Shown piece after piece: positions 18,312-27,280 of a DNA stretch of 64,000 bases. This DNA comes from Pectinophora gossypiella (taxonomy: Eukaryota > Arthropoda > Insecta > Lepidoptera > Gelechiidae): positions 9,640,236-9,704,235 of the forward strand of contig NC_065426.1 in the NCBI RefSeq assembly GCF_024362695.1, in the 5' to 3' direction. The notes beneath the pieces are model-generated. The model made no database searches. It saw only the letters and a list, made by a program, of their open reading frames with translations, and was not told where the DNA came from. Every line of letters starts with the position of its first letter. Position 1 is the stretch's first letter. Both the position numbers and the translations under genes were made by a program.

Positions 18312-18789
18312 ACCAATGTAATGTATCTATTTAAAGATTACATTGACTTTTATTATTATTGTTTGTCATTTCCATATCTCGGGACTATGGAGTCCCGGAC
18401 TTATTATTATTATTTGTATGTCGTTTCCATAACTCGGGACTATGGAGTCCCGGACTTTTATTATTATATGTCTTTTTCATATCTCGGGCCTATGGAGGCC
18501 CGGACTTTTGGAAGGCGTGCGTGGGACCGAAGCCAACACGAAGCCCCTTAATACAGTTTAATCTAAATGTGGTGTGATTGTAAGCTTGCAATTTTACTAA
18601 CAAATATGGATGTAATCAATGTGGATGAGTCCGAAATAAATGATTATTATTATTATTATTTTGCGTTAGCTTGATATATAATTTTTGCATGCCAAATTGC
18701 GGCAAAACATGAGATTCTCACATTTATTGTAAAACCTTTATTGAGCAAATAAAAAAAAATTGAATTTTGTTTTTTTTTTAATTTTCACG
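18312..18789 (+). mobile_element. Insertion with TTATTA-rich tail, unclassified
   Basis: Begins CCAATGTAATGTATCTATTT, contains the hairpin minisatellite, AATAAATGATTATTATTATT and, beyond that, AACCTTTATTGAGCAAATAA with an A-run. Probably a LINE 3' region, or two stacked ones. It interrupts element T. Confidence 0.45.
18353..18510 (+). repeat. Hairpin minisatellite, three units of 50-55 bp
   Basis: Each unit has TTATTATTAT...TTTCCATATCT followed by a 7-bp stem / 4-nt loop: CGGGACT ATGG AGTCCCG at 18380 and 18435, CGGGCCT ATGG AGGCCCG at 18485. The third differs by a paired change that keeps the stem. A 76-codon frame crosses it but looks like composition. Confidence 0.8.
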
Positions 18790-18840
18790 TTTAGTAAAAA
18801 GTAACTGATTGGACTAGTTGGAAACTATCCTATTGTTTCA

Positions 18841-19108
18841 TATACAATTCAGAGTAAGAAGATAGTAAGTACTAAACGTGGCATGGGTATATGTGTGTAT
18901 TGAGCGCATGTTACAACCGTTATGTTGGTAAACATGTATCTGAAAGTATACAATTTATTTAAATGTAAGTACGTAAACAAGTAATCCTTCAGTCAATATA
19001 GGTATTTGCAAACGAAGATAACTTGGCAAATACTTCACTGCAACGGAATATTGAAACGTCTTTAGTACTCGCAAACATGTCTACCTTACCGGAAAGCCTA
19101 AAGTACTC
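18841..19108. other. No recognised feature
   Basis: AT-rich, unique within the window. Confidence 0.4.
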
Positions 19109-19430
19109 ATCATCTCCCCAGCATTATCCCGTTTTTCACAGGGTTCGCTTACCTAACCTGCAGATTTGATAGGTCCGGTTTTTTACAGAAGCGACTGTCT
19201 GACCTTCCAACCCGCGAAGGGAGAGCCGATATATACAGGTTAGGTCACATACCTCCGAAAATTCATTTCTCGGGAATATGGGTTTCCTCGAAATGTTTTG
19301 CACCGCTAAGCACGTGATAATTATTTATGGTCCAATCATGAATTCGAAAACGAATTCGACAATCATTGGTTTAGGTCTGTGCTAAATTCGAAGCTACGAC
19401 CTCAAAATGAGAGGCAAGCGGAAAGCCTAA
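19109..19430 (-). mobile_element. SINE-E, minus strand
   Basis: Outer end CAGCATTATCCCGTTTTTCA, then CTTACCTAACCTGCAGATTT, TGACCTTCCAACCCGCGAAG, GGTTAGGTCACATACCTCCG, ATTCATTTCTCGGGAATATG, and at the head AATCATTGGTTTAGGTCTGT and GCTACGACCTCAAAATGAGA (tRNA-like on minus). A typical full order, moderately diverged. Confidence 0.75.
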
Positions 19431-19459
19431 AATAGGTACTATTTATTTGAAAAATTTTT

Positions 19460-19592
19460 CAAGAGGTACATCCATCACTAAATGAACAAGGTACCCACAT
19501 CAACGAACTTTCTGTTAGACCAACGTGATAAGTGGTGAGCCGTATCACCATCTATTATGGTTGAGCCAACTGTGTTAGTGAAAACTGCATTT
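19460..19592 (+). repeat. Repeat P fragment
   Basis: CAAGAGGTACATCCATCACT, GTTAGACCAACGTGATAAGT, GGTGAGCCGTATCACCATCT, ending GTGTTAGTGAAAACTGCATT. Confidence 0.55.
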
Positions 19593-19648
19593 AAAATAAA
19601 TTACTGGTGTTTGAAATATGTCAGTATTGTTTCTTGTGCGACCGATTA

Positions 19649-20033
19649 TCCCGCTTAGGGACGGTACTGAAAAGTATCGGCGTCCGAAGGACTAATATAC
19701 GATCCCGACGACCCGATTACTCTAGCCATAGAGGCGGCCAATCAGCTCGCGACACCAAACACTTCGGGACCCCGATACCGGCCCCGCCGGCGTGGTCGAC
19801 GACTTCCCTCAATCAGCGCTTATCGCTTTCGACCCACTAGGGTCGATTAATTCTTTCAAATATTTTTCCTCTCAGACGACGCCCTGACCCGAGGTTCGCG
19901 CCCAACTGGGCACCCTCAGGCCTGTTGTCTTAAATGTTGTACCGGGTGAGAGCCTTCAGCGCTCCTCATTTGTCCGGCCAAGTAGTTAATGCCATCTGCG
20001 GCAAATCTACAATAAGTCACGTAAAAAAAAAAC
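19649..20033 (+). mobile_element. Retroposon-D, full-length reference copy (385 bp)
   Basis: Perfect 13-bp target duplication GTGCGACCGATTA at 19636-19648 and 20034-20046. Starts TCCCGCTTAGGGACGGTACT, contains GAGGCGGCCAATCAGCTCGC, CCGCCGGCGTGGTCGACG, GAGGTTCGCGCCCAACTGGG (a B-box-like word) and TGCCATCTGCGGCAAATCTA, and ends in poly-A. No coding frame. It could be a SINE or a non-autonomous LINE derivative. Other copies here are 5'-truncated, as LINE-machinery products are. Confidence 0.8.
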
Positions 20034-20121
20034 GTGCGACCGATTACCGATTTAACAACATTGCAGTGGTGAGAATCCAATCGGCAAAAAAATTGGGTCC
20101 CACCCACACCACATGTAAAAA

Positions 20122-20200
20122 GAAAAAAATGGTATCAAACCCGGAACTTTTAAAACAACATGACGCCCCGCTACCAACTGGGCTACTATGTCGGCGTTTG
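20122..20200 (-). repeat. tRNA-like SINE head, minus strand
   Basis: On the minus strand: TAGCCCAGTTGGTAGCGGGG (A-box region) and AGTTCCGGGTTTGATACC (B-box region). No anticodon-loop geometry of a real tRNA and no body; taken as a decayed SINE head. 20201-20487 next to it is featureless. Confidence 0.4.
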
Positions 20201-20487
20201 AAACAGCTAATACTTTAATAATTACAAAGACAGTTGCCAGACATCTGTGTCCAATTAATCATTAGACTTTTTAGGGTTCTCTACATATTATTATAGACTG
20301 AAAACATTATCCTTTATTTAAAAAACTTAAGGTATATTATATTTTTTTCAGTTTGAAGTTTGAAACAAAAATATGCATAGTAGTTATTAGTTGTATGTAT
20401 GAAAGTTTGAATTAAATGTTTTACTTTTTAATTTATTTTTAAATGATGCGGATTGAAGTAGTCATTTTAATATCAAAACGAGTATAT

Positions 20488-20577
20488 TGCAAGCGCTTAT
20501 GCTGCAAGGGCTCATGCTGCAAGCGCTTATGTTGCAAGCGCTTATGCTTCAAACGCTTATGCTGCGAGTGTGTATGC
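20488..20577. repeat. 15-bp minisatellite, 6 units
   Basis: Six head-to-tail 15-bp units of TGCAAGCGCTTATGC with 0-6 changes each and no indels. The unit contains the palindrome AAGCGCTT. Although divisible by three, there is no surrounding gene. Confidence 0.9.
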
Positions 20578-20762
20578 TCTATCTAATGTTAAGTGATATT
20601 AAAAAAGTTTAGGTGAAAATTACGCTGTGATTTATGCGAAAAACAAAAGGAACAGTACGGGTTGTTTGTTTGCTAGATTTGGACCATCTACTCTTCGTTA
20701 ACTCTTCTGGACTCAACGTTAATAACCAAGCAATATTAATGTTAATACGCAACGGGCAAGTC

Positions 20763-20800
20763 TGGTTCCAAGAGCAAACCCATCAAAGATAAAAAAAAAG
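20763..20800 (-). repeat. Repeat K fragment, minus strand
   Basis: CCAAGAGCAAACCCATCAAA then GATAAAAAAAAAG, the inverse of the repeat K start. 20801-20959 shows nothing else. Confidence 0.45.
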
Positions 20801-20959
20801 ATATACTTATCTTATTTTATTTACACTTCCGAGCGCTAAATTATATAGTCATATTTCCTGAGTTATCTATACGATGACCTTAAAATAACTAACACGCTTA
20901 AACAATAGAAAATATGCCTACATATGAGTTAAATAATGTTACATTAGCACTACTCAGTT

Positions 20960-21080
20960 CTCAAAGATCTCAATGCAAAATAAAGAAATCAGAATCATTT
21001 ATTCAACGTAATAATCATGATAAACTTGTTGAAGGTCAATTTAACATCTTGAATCTCCGTCATTTCGACGACAAGATATC
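20960..21080 (-). mobile_element. LINE 3' tail, minus strand
   Basis: On the minus strand this ends TTGAATAAATGATTCTGATT then TCTTTATTTTGCA, preceded by CTTCAACAAGTTTATCATGA. The pattern is a LINE 3' end; the clade is unclear. Confidence 0.4.
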
Positions 21081-21093
21081 ACAAGAAACTGGA

Positions 21094-21477
21094 ACAGCAA
21101 CACATCATTTAAATCGATGTAGGTATACATTACAAGTTATTTAATAACTAGAGAAATACATTTAAAGCCAGGATTAATAAAGAAAAATAAATACTTGAAT
21201 AATTTCACTTTGTGTATGGGACGATAAAGAGCTATGAAAGGTAACGAACTTAATAAATAGTAAGTAAGACGATCCGTGCTTCGGAAGGCACGTTAAGTCG
21301 TTGGTCCCGGTTACTATTTACTGATTTAAGTGAGTAATCGTTACATGAGCCATGTCAGGGGCCTTTGGTGACTCAATCATATCATAACCCTGACACCAAG
21401 GTTGATGAGATTGGTATTCCACCACACAACCTTAATAAGAAGAATAAATAGTTGCATAATAATCTGATATTTATAAC
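21094..21477 (+). repeat. Inverted-duplicated segment, copy 1
   Basis: Nearly identical, in inverse orientation, to 48472-48856: two base changes and one small indel block across about 385 bp. It includes a SINE-A 3' part (21262-21442: GATCCGTGCTTCGGAAGGCA, ACACCAAGGTTGATGAGATT). It borders a SINE-B in both places. Confidence 0.9.
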
Positions 21478-21768
21478 AGCCTCCGTGGTCTAGTGGTTAG
21501 AGCGTTAGGCTCACGATCTGGAGGTCCGGGTTCGGTTCCCGATGGGGACATTGTCGAAATCACTTTGTGAGACTGTCCGTAGACTTTTCAAGCTTGAATC
21601 ACCTGATTGTCCGAAAAAGTAAGATGATCCCATACTTCGGAGAGTCCCGGCTATTAGCCGTAAAAACACCTCCACCAACCCGCAGTGGAGCAGCGTGGTG
21701 GAGTATGCTCCATACCCCCTCCGGTTGATTGAGGGGAGGCCTGTGCCCAGCAGTGGGACGTATTTTGA
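21478..21768 (+). mobile_element. SINE-B with target duplication
   Basis: AGCCTCCGTGGTCTAGTGGT to CCCAGCAGTGGGACGTAT, flanked by TAATCTGATATT (just 5', near 21458) and again just 3' (near 21776). Diverged from its partner at 48145-48471 much more than their shared flank is. Confidence 0.85.
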
Positions 21769-21949
21769 TGTATGTAATCTGATATTGGATACGGAACACT
21801 CACTGAATGAGAACGATTCACTGCACCTTTTTTGAGCTGACTTTTTTTGTTCGTTCTTTCATAAATAATTTTCGTAAGTCGTTAAAATCTTAACAAACTC
21901 ATAATTCAGCGTTACAAAAAGAAAGATACAAGGCCATTTCTTAGTAAAG

Positions 21950-22020
21950 ATTGTTTTTCACTCATTGTAGATTGGCCTCGTGTTGTCACTACTTGGCTGG
22001 ACAAATGGGGACCGCTCTGA
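21950..22020 (-). mobile_element. Retroposon-D 3' end, degenerate
   Basis: TTGTAGATTGGCCTCGTG and TTGGCTGGACAAATGGGGAC match the D 3' region in inverse orientation. Confidence 0.4.
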
Positions 22021-22123
22021 ACATAACATTATAACTCCATGACAATTATTTCGAATTCAGGGATAAATCAGTTTTTATATTTATTTATTTATAACATTTC
22101 AGTTACGCGTCTCAGAATACCTG

Positions 22124-22241
22124 GGGCCTGTTTAATAAAACTTACAATTGTAAATTACAATGACAATTTGATGTACATTGCGTAGTGTGTGATCACAAAT
22201 ATTTTGCCGTTTCATATTAGTAAATTTTATTAAACAGGTCC
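22124..22241. mobile_element. Harbinger-like MITE, 118 bp
   Basis: Ends GGGGCCTGTTTAATAAAACT and (inverted) GGGACCTGTTTAATAAAATT; 3-bp flanks CTG (22121-22123, 22242-22244). GGGCCTGTTT-type ends and a 3-bp target fit PIF/Harbinger. The interior ACAATTGTAAATTACAATG also pairs with itself. Confidence 0.65.
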
Positions 22242-22334
22242 CTGGCAGACAGAACGATGCTCAAGACAGGGATGGTTGGAAAGAGAACAATTAGGATACA
22301 GAAAAAAAATAAAAAAACACTTCACTATTATGGT

Positions 22335-22505
22335 TCAGTACGACCTACTCTGAACCGGGCGGCGTGCGTGTGTGAAACGATTGATGCATGCGGAGGAAGC
22401 CCTCCGCAGCAAGAGAAGTGTGTCAGGATCGAAGCAAACGAAATTCCATAGTCTCTGCTTACCCCGGTGGGAAATAGTCGTGAATTATGTATGTATGTAC
22501 TTTAT
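22335..22505 (+). pseudogene. LINE-C C-terminus and tail
   Basis: Reads VRPTLNRAACVCETIDACGG in one frame, then the non-coding GTGTCAGGATCGAAGCAAAC, ATAGTCTCTGCTTACCCCGG, TGGGAAATAGTCG and a TATGTATGTA tail. The protein part corresponds to the STLNRRACVKRLMDV segment of RTE-like LINEs. Confidence 0.6.
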
Positions 22506-22624
22506 TATTATGTTAAAATAGGCACAATTTGTGATAAGCAGCAGATTGATGTACATAATATGTAAAATACACATTGCGTCATGAAAAAAGATTAAACCTA
22601 TATCTAGACTGGTCCTACATTCTA

Positions 22625-22920
22625 GCCCATAAGTGATGTCCATCAGAATTTATAATAAACTGCCTAACATATTAAAAGAAGAAAAAAGTGACAAAATCTT
22701 TATTAAAAAAATAAAATAACTTCTAAATTAATAAATATTACTTACTACAGCACTAGTGAATAACTTAATGATACTGATGTTACTATTTGAAAAGCTTCCT
22801 TCTCTCTTTTAAACTTCTATTTTGTTGTGCCCGAAAGGGTCTGTGATGTGAAACTCATATGTAACTTACAAACTTGTACACCATCATAGTATGCACATAA
22901 AGAATATTGAATATTGACTA
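22625..22920 (+). pseudogene. CR1-like LINE C-terminus and 3' end
   Basis: 22633-22719 encodes SIRIYNKLPNILKEEKSDKI then FIKKIK and a stop. This is the end of a CR1-like LINE reverse transcriptase (typically FNKLP..IK....FK..LK). A 3' region follows, with CCCGAAAGGGTCTGTGATGT and the tail AATATTGAATATTGA. Only the extreme C-terminus survives. Confidence 0.6.
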
Positions 22921-22933
22921 TGCACCCCTTGTA

Positions 22934-23077
22934 CGGACACGAGCATTAATATATATATACACTTTGGTACCATGTCACATTAACTTTTATGACAAATTAC
23001 ACCGTAAGTCTCATTAAATGTCAAATATGATAGTGCGACAGGGTTCTAAAGTGGGTACATGATATTGCTCATGAATG
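22934..23077. mobile_element. MITE-G copy 5
   Basis: 144 bp, TA-flanked, ends CGGACACGAGCA and (inverted) CATTCATGAGCA. 23078-23367 downstream shows no feature. Confidence 0.8.
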
Positions 23078-23367
23078 TACCTTGTACATTGATGTACATA
23101 ATATGTACCCCACAGTATAGAGTCATAAAGCATAATTACGTAGAAAACTTTCCCGATATCGCATCGCGGCACCACCATAACCCCATTCTTCAATTACAGC
23201 GCCCATACCCAACAGGCTTTTATCCGCTTATCGATCTAGTATCGAGAATTGTAACCTGTAATTTTATAATGACCAGAGAGAAACGTCACTCGGTCACTCG
23301 CTAAACGAGATAAGATGCTACATTTTACATACACAATCAGAAACTAGCCAGTAACCTTCAAAACCTA

Positions 23368-23660
23368 GAGGAGCTCGGTGGCGCAGCGGTAAACGCGCTC
23401 GGTCTGCGATTGTTGAAGTTAAGCAACTTTCGCATAGGCCGGTCATAGGATGGGTGACCACAAAAAAAAGTTTTCATCTCGAGCTCTTCCGTGCTTCGGT
23501 AGGCACGTTAAGCCGTTGGTCCCGGCTGCATTAGCAGTCGTTAATAACCATCAATCCGCACTGGGCCCGCGTGATGGTTTAAGGCCCGATCTCCCTATCC
23601 ATCCGTAGGGAAGGCCCGTGCCCCAGCAGTGGGGACGTTAATGGGCTGATAATGATGATG
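23368..23660 (+). mobile_element. SINE-F, full length
   Basis: Head GGAGCTCGGTGGCGCAGCGG (tRNA-like A-box) then GAAGTTAAGCAACTTTCGCA and GGTCATAGGATGGGTGACC, the last two resembling the internal promoter of 5S rRNA. An A-run, the shared central domain GTGCTTCGGTAGGCACGTTA, GCCCCAGCAGTGGGGACGTT and an ATGATGATG tail follow. A clear chimeric head. Confidence 0.85.
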
Positions 23661-23669
23661 AACCTTCAA

Positions 23670-23825
23670 AACCGCCAGGGTGGTCAGTGATTTCCCTCAT
23701 TTAACGCTTATCGCTATGACCACTAGGGTCGATTAATTCTTTCAAATATATTGCTCTCAGACGACGCCCTGAGCCGAGGTTCGCGCCCGGCTGGGCACTC
23801 TCAGGCCTGTTGTCTTAAACAAAAT
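23670..23825 (+). mobile_element. Retroposon-D, internal part
   Basis: GCCAGGGTGGTCAGTGATTT, CCACTAGGGTCGATTAATTC, CAGACGACGCCCTGAGCCGA, CTCAGGCCTGTTGTCTTAAA. It stops before the usual 3' end. Confidence 0.6.
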
Positions 23826-24005
23826 TTAAGTGGAATTTTCCATCGCAAAAGTATAGATACATACATACATACATACATAAACTCACGCCTATGTCCCACC
23901 GGGGTAAGCAGACCATAGAATTCCATTTGCTTCGATCCTGACACACTTCTCTATAATTTTTTTCCGTCGCAAAAGTAAAAGTATCGCAAAAGTATAGAAT
24001 TGAAA
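23826..24005 (+). mobile_element. Fold-back M fragment split by LINE-C
   Basis: AATTTAAGTGGAATTTTCCA and TCGCAAAAGTATA (M) are followed by a minus-strand LINE-C tail (23860-23955, ACTCACGCCTATGTCCCACC), then M resumes (TTTCCGTCGCAAAAGTAAAA). Confidence 0.5.
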
Positions 24006-24057
24006 AATTACCAGAGAGCAGGCTTCGTTGTTTTTTTTACAGCCATTCTAAATATAC

Positions 24058-24240
24058 CAGGGACCAAGAGGACAACCAAAAACAAGACGGGCGGTTGTGG
24101 TCAAAAAAGACCTGTACTTGTTTAGTCTCCGAGAAGGACACGTCCGATAGAGCGGAGTGGAAGAGAAATACGAAGAAGTCAGACCCCACTATCAGATGGG
24201 AATAATAAATGCCAAGGAGAGAGAGAGAGAGAGAGAGAAA
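24058..24240 (+). pseudogene. LINE C-terminal remnant with GA tail
   Basis: Reads GPRGQPKTRRAVVVKKDLYL then SLREGHV, and after frameshifts RPHYQMG, resembling the RPRGRPKTRWADVVKKD...L segment at the C-terminus of an insect LINE. A GA microsatellite ends it. 24241-24604 downstream has no recognised feature. Confidence 0.5.
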
Positions 24241-24604
24241 CAGAGAGACTTAAAAACTGTGCCGCTTTTTTATCGCACTGCAACAATTTACTTCTCATTC
24301 AACAATCGCAAAACAATTTATGTCGACCGTTACTAGATATCTCACAAGATAAGGTTCTCGGAATAAAGCAAGTAGGCTTCAGTTTAACACGACTTCATGG
24401 AATTAGTAATAGACAAATATCTACTCGTACGCATACACAATAGGCGAGTACTTAGTGAGTTACTTATAATAGTTTTAAATTATAATACTTACTTGGTAAT
24501 CCACAGACTAGGTAGCAACTAGACTAAATCAAAATTCTTTCGCTTCGTGCGCGCTGTCCGAATTTTCACTTTTATATGGAATTGTAATCACTGTTTCAGA
24601 ATAG

Positions 24605-24759
24605 TTTTTTTTTGACGTGACTTATTGTAGATTTTCCGGCATTAACTATTTGGCCGGAGAAATGGGGAGCGCTGGAAACTCTCACCCGGTACAAAATTTA
24701 AGACAAGCCTGAGGGCGCCCAGTTGCCGCGAACCTCGGCTCAGGGCGTCGTTAGAAAGC
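24605..24759 (-). mobile_element. Retroposon-D, 5'-truncated, minus strand
   Basis: GTTTCAGAATAG (24593-24604) and GTTTCAGAACAG (24760-24771) flank it: a 12-bp duplication with one change. Inside: T-run, GACGTGACTTATTGTAGATT, GGGGAGCGCTGG, GAACCTCGGCTCAGGGCGTC. Confidence 0.8.
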
Positions 24760-24771
24760 GTTTCAGAACAG

Positions 24772-25404
24772 ATGAGGTCGATTTTTGTTTTGTTAATTTG
24801 AAAAAAATAATGACGTCATCTGAAGGCTTCCGAATATTTCAATTTAACAAAACTAAAATCGACCTTCTCTGCTCTGACATAGTGACTGCGACCTCGCAAC
24901 AAGAGCAGTTAATTGTTGTAATGAATAAAAAAAAAATACCAAATAAAGAAAAATTAACACAAGTTAACAGCGGGCCCTGCGCCCCTGTTTCCCCTGTATC
25001 GCAGTAGCCCTATGACAAGACAATTTTTTCGTAAAGATTAAAAATACGAAGTCCGGTGGAGACTCAGGTATATACATTGAATTAAAAAATAATGGGAACA
25101 TGCATTTTATCGTCATGTTTAATCTTTCATGGAAAGTTGTCAAATAAAAAAAATATGTGTAATCTATTTGGGTATCTATATGTATAATCTGTGCGTGATT
25201 CAAACCACGTAGGCCTAACTAGTTCTATCTATTGATTGACCTTTTTTTACGGCTCTATAAAATTCTGTACGTAATGTTGCAACGGTTTTAAAGCACAATT
25301 TAAAGGAATATATTTTATGTTTTCAACACACGTTGCCATACACTTTGTAGAATATAAATATTGGTAATACATCATGTTGGTATTTTAATGATATTGATTG
25401 GTAT
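24772..25404. other. No recognised feature
   Basis: AT-rich; short open frames only, without protein character or relation to known families. Confidence 0.5.
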
Positions 25405-25835
25405 TTAATGTCGTAGCCCAGTTGGTAGAACGCTTACCTTTGAGGTCGCAGGTTCGAATCCAGCACAGGCCTAAACCAATGATTGTCGAATTTGTTTTCG
25501 AATTTATGTTTGCATTTTGAAAATAGTCGTAGTAGTAGTAGTAGTGTAGTATTTTTCTATATGTCTCTGCTTAACCCGGTGGGAAATAGGCGTGAGTTTA
25601 TGTATATTTGTAGGTATGTATTTTGAAAATAGCGTGAGGAAACCCACATTCCCGAGAAATGCATTTTCGGAGATATGTGATCTAACCTGTATTGTATTGT
25701 ATTGTCTGTATTGGGCTGGTTTTCCTTTCGCGGGTTGGAAGGTCTGATATGCAGTCTTTTCTGTAAAAAGGCAGACCTGTCAAACCTTCAGGTTAGGTAA
25801 GCCCTGTGAAAAACGGGATAATGCTAGGGATGATG
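25405..25835 (+). mobile_element. SINE-E with nested LINE-C fragment
   Basis: Head GTAGCCCAGTTGGTAGAACG (A-box), AGGTCGCAGGTTCGAATCCA (B-box), AGGCCTAAACCAATGATTGT; resumes at 25633 with CGTGAGGAAACCCACATTCC to AAAAACGGGATAATGCTAGG. The break holds a LINE-C 3' end at 25527-25616, bounded by TGCATTTTGAAAATAG / TGTATTTTGAAAATAG. Confidence 0.8.
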
Positions 25836-25932
25836 ATGATTGGTATTTACTGTCTATAATTCTAACTGTTCTGTGGAGGATATAAAATTGACAATGTAAA
25901 TGATAATTTCTATGTTCATCAATTACTAGATT

Positions 25933-26242
25933 TATCGTGTATCAGAATTTGAATTCAGAATTTAGTACTTTATTGTTATTTTTTTGGCAACAATAATATT
26001 GTTGCTTTTGTTTAGTTCTGGAGCAATATTCTAAGAAAGCAATATTGCAATTTGACATTTGCGCATGTAAAAGTAAATGCGCAATGCAAACAAAAGTCAA
26101 ATAGCAATATTGCTTTCTGAGATGAATTTCTTCTATGTGGCCATTTTAACCTTCCAGAACTAAACAAAAGCAACAATATTATTGTTGCCAAAAAAATAAC
26201 AATAAAGTACTAAATTCTGAATTCAGATTCTGATACACGATA
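25933..26242. repeat. Inverted repeat with 89-bp arms, one mismatch
   Basis: Arm 25933-26021 and arm 26154-26242 are reverse complements apart from one base (GAATTTGAATTC versus GAATCTGAATTC). The 132-bp spacer is a MITE-O-like sequence (26022-26150) that is itself palindromic around GCAATATTGC. A third partial arm (CCAGAATTCAAATTCTGACA) follows at 26271. Transcribed, it would form a long hairpin. Confidence 0.9.
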
Positions 26243-26454
26243 TTGCTTCGATGTGGCCGTTTTAACCCCCCAGAATTCAAATTCTGACACACGATTCAAT
26301 TCGATTCATTAGTATACTTATGTGGCTTACAGGTAAGTACTTACAAACGTGGTTGTGTTCAACTTAGCACACAGCATAGTTATAGGAATGTGATTTTACC
26401 TGAAACAGAAAAAAAGATAGATAAGATACTTTATTGAGCACAATTGACACAATA

Positions 26455-26560
26455 TAACATAAACATAAACTGCCTATATACGTCCCACTGCTGGGCACAG
26501 GCCTCCCCTCAATCAACCGGAGGGGGTATGGAGCATACTCCACCACGCTGCTCCAATATA
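26455..26560 (-). mobile_element. SINE-B 3' half, minus strand
   Basis: CATAAACTGCCTATATACGT, CCCACTGCTGGGCACAGGCC, CAATCAACCGGAGGGGGTAT, CCACCACGCTGCTCC. It stops before the central domain. Confidence 0.75.
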
Positions 26561-26689
26561 CAAACGGAAAAATAAAAGAATACCTAACGTTGCGTTATAC
26601 AATGAACTTTGTTAATAGATTATGAAATGCAAGTCAAGTTATAGATTAATTTACCTAGTACATAAACTCAAAAAAAATGAAAAATTCTA

Positions 26690-26990
26690 ATCATCATCTA
26701 GCGTTATTCCGTTTGACAGGGTCCGATTACTTAACCTAAAGAATTGACAGGTCCGGGTTTTACTGAAGCAACTGCCTGTCTGACCTTCCAACCCGCGAAC
26801 AGAAAACCATCCTAATACAGGTTACGGGAACGTGGGTTTTGCTCACAATGTTTTCCTTCACCGCTGAGCACGTGACAATCATTTCTGATTCAAACAAATT
26901 CGACATTCATTGGTTTAGGCCTGTGCTGGATTCAAATCTGCGACCTCAAGGTGAAAGGCAAGCGTTCTACGAACTGCGCTACCACAGCTC
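26690..26990 (-). mobile_element. SINE-E, minus strand
   Basis: GCGTTATTCCGTTTGACAGG, ACCTAAAGAATTGACAGGTC, TGACCTTCCAACCCGCGAAC, CATTGGTTTAGGCCTGTGCT, CTGCGACCTCAAGGTGAAAG, GTTCTACGAACTGCGCTACC (tRNA-like head inverted). Middle shortened. Confidence 0.7.
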
Positions 26991-27002
26991 TACCGAGAGA
27001 GA

Positions 27003-27280
27003 GAGTTACCGCGTTCTATACGCAGAATAATTCTTTATTCTATGCTCGCGATGCGATAAATGGATTTGACACTTGACAGTTTTATCTACAACTGACAGTT
27101 GCAACACCAAACGTGTTTGCGGTTCGATTTACGGTGTGTGCATTGATGGGTTCATTACGGTTTATTTTAAATTGATGTGTGTCGTAGATTGACAAGTTCA
27201 ATCATCAGAAAGTGACAGCTAAAACCGACAGTGACAAATTTGTGGTTAGATATTTTTTCACAGTGATTAATCATGATACC
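27003..27280. other. Repeat U fragment, then TGACA-rich stretch
   Basis: 27003-27050 (AGTTACCGCGTTCTATACGC) is a repeat U piece. From 27065 to 27235 TGACA occurs six times (for example TTGACACTTGACAG, ACTGACAG, AGTGACAG). No gene start can be supported. Confidence 0.35.

Larger units (their letters stand above)
18035..18840 (+). mobile_element. Element T with two nested insertions
   Basis: T sequence at 18035-18164, 18230-18311 and 18790-18840, collinear with the uninterrupted copy at 10577-10836. The first gap holds a LINE tail, the second a larger element with a hairpin minisatellite. Likely target duplications are TAATA and TTTCGTAAAA / TTTAGTAAAA. Confidence 0.6.

Noticed and set aside
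18353..18510. CRISPR-like array
   Set aside because: Three units only, with homologous rather than unique spacers, in a eukaryotic genome; a minisatellite.
23368..23460. 5S rRNA gene
   Set aside because: Only the internal promoter part is similar; the remainder of a 5S gene is missing and the piece belongs to SINE-F.
25520..25550. GTA trinucleotide repeat as a separate element
   Set aside because: It lies at the 5' edge of the nested LINE-C insertion and is too short to treat alone.
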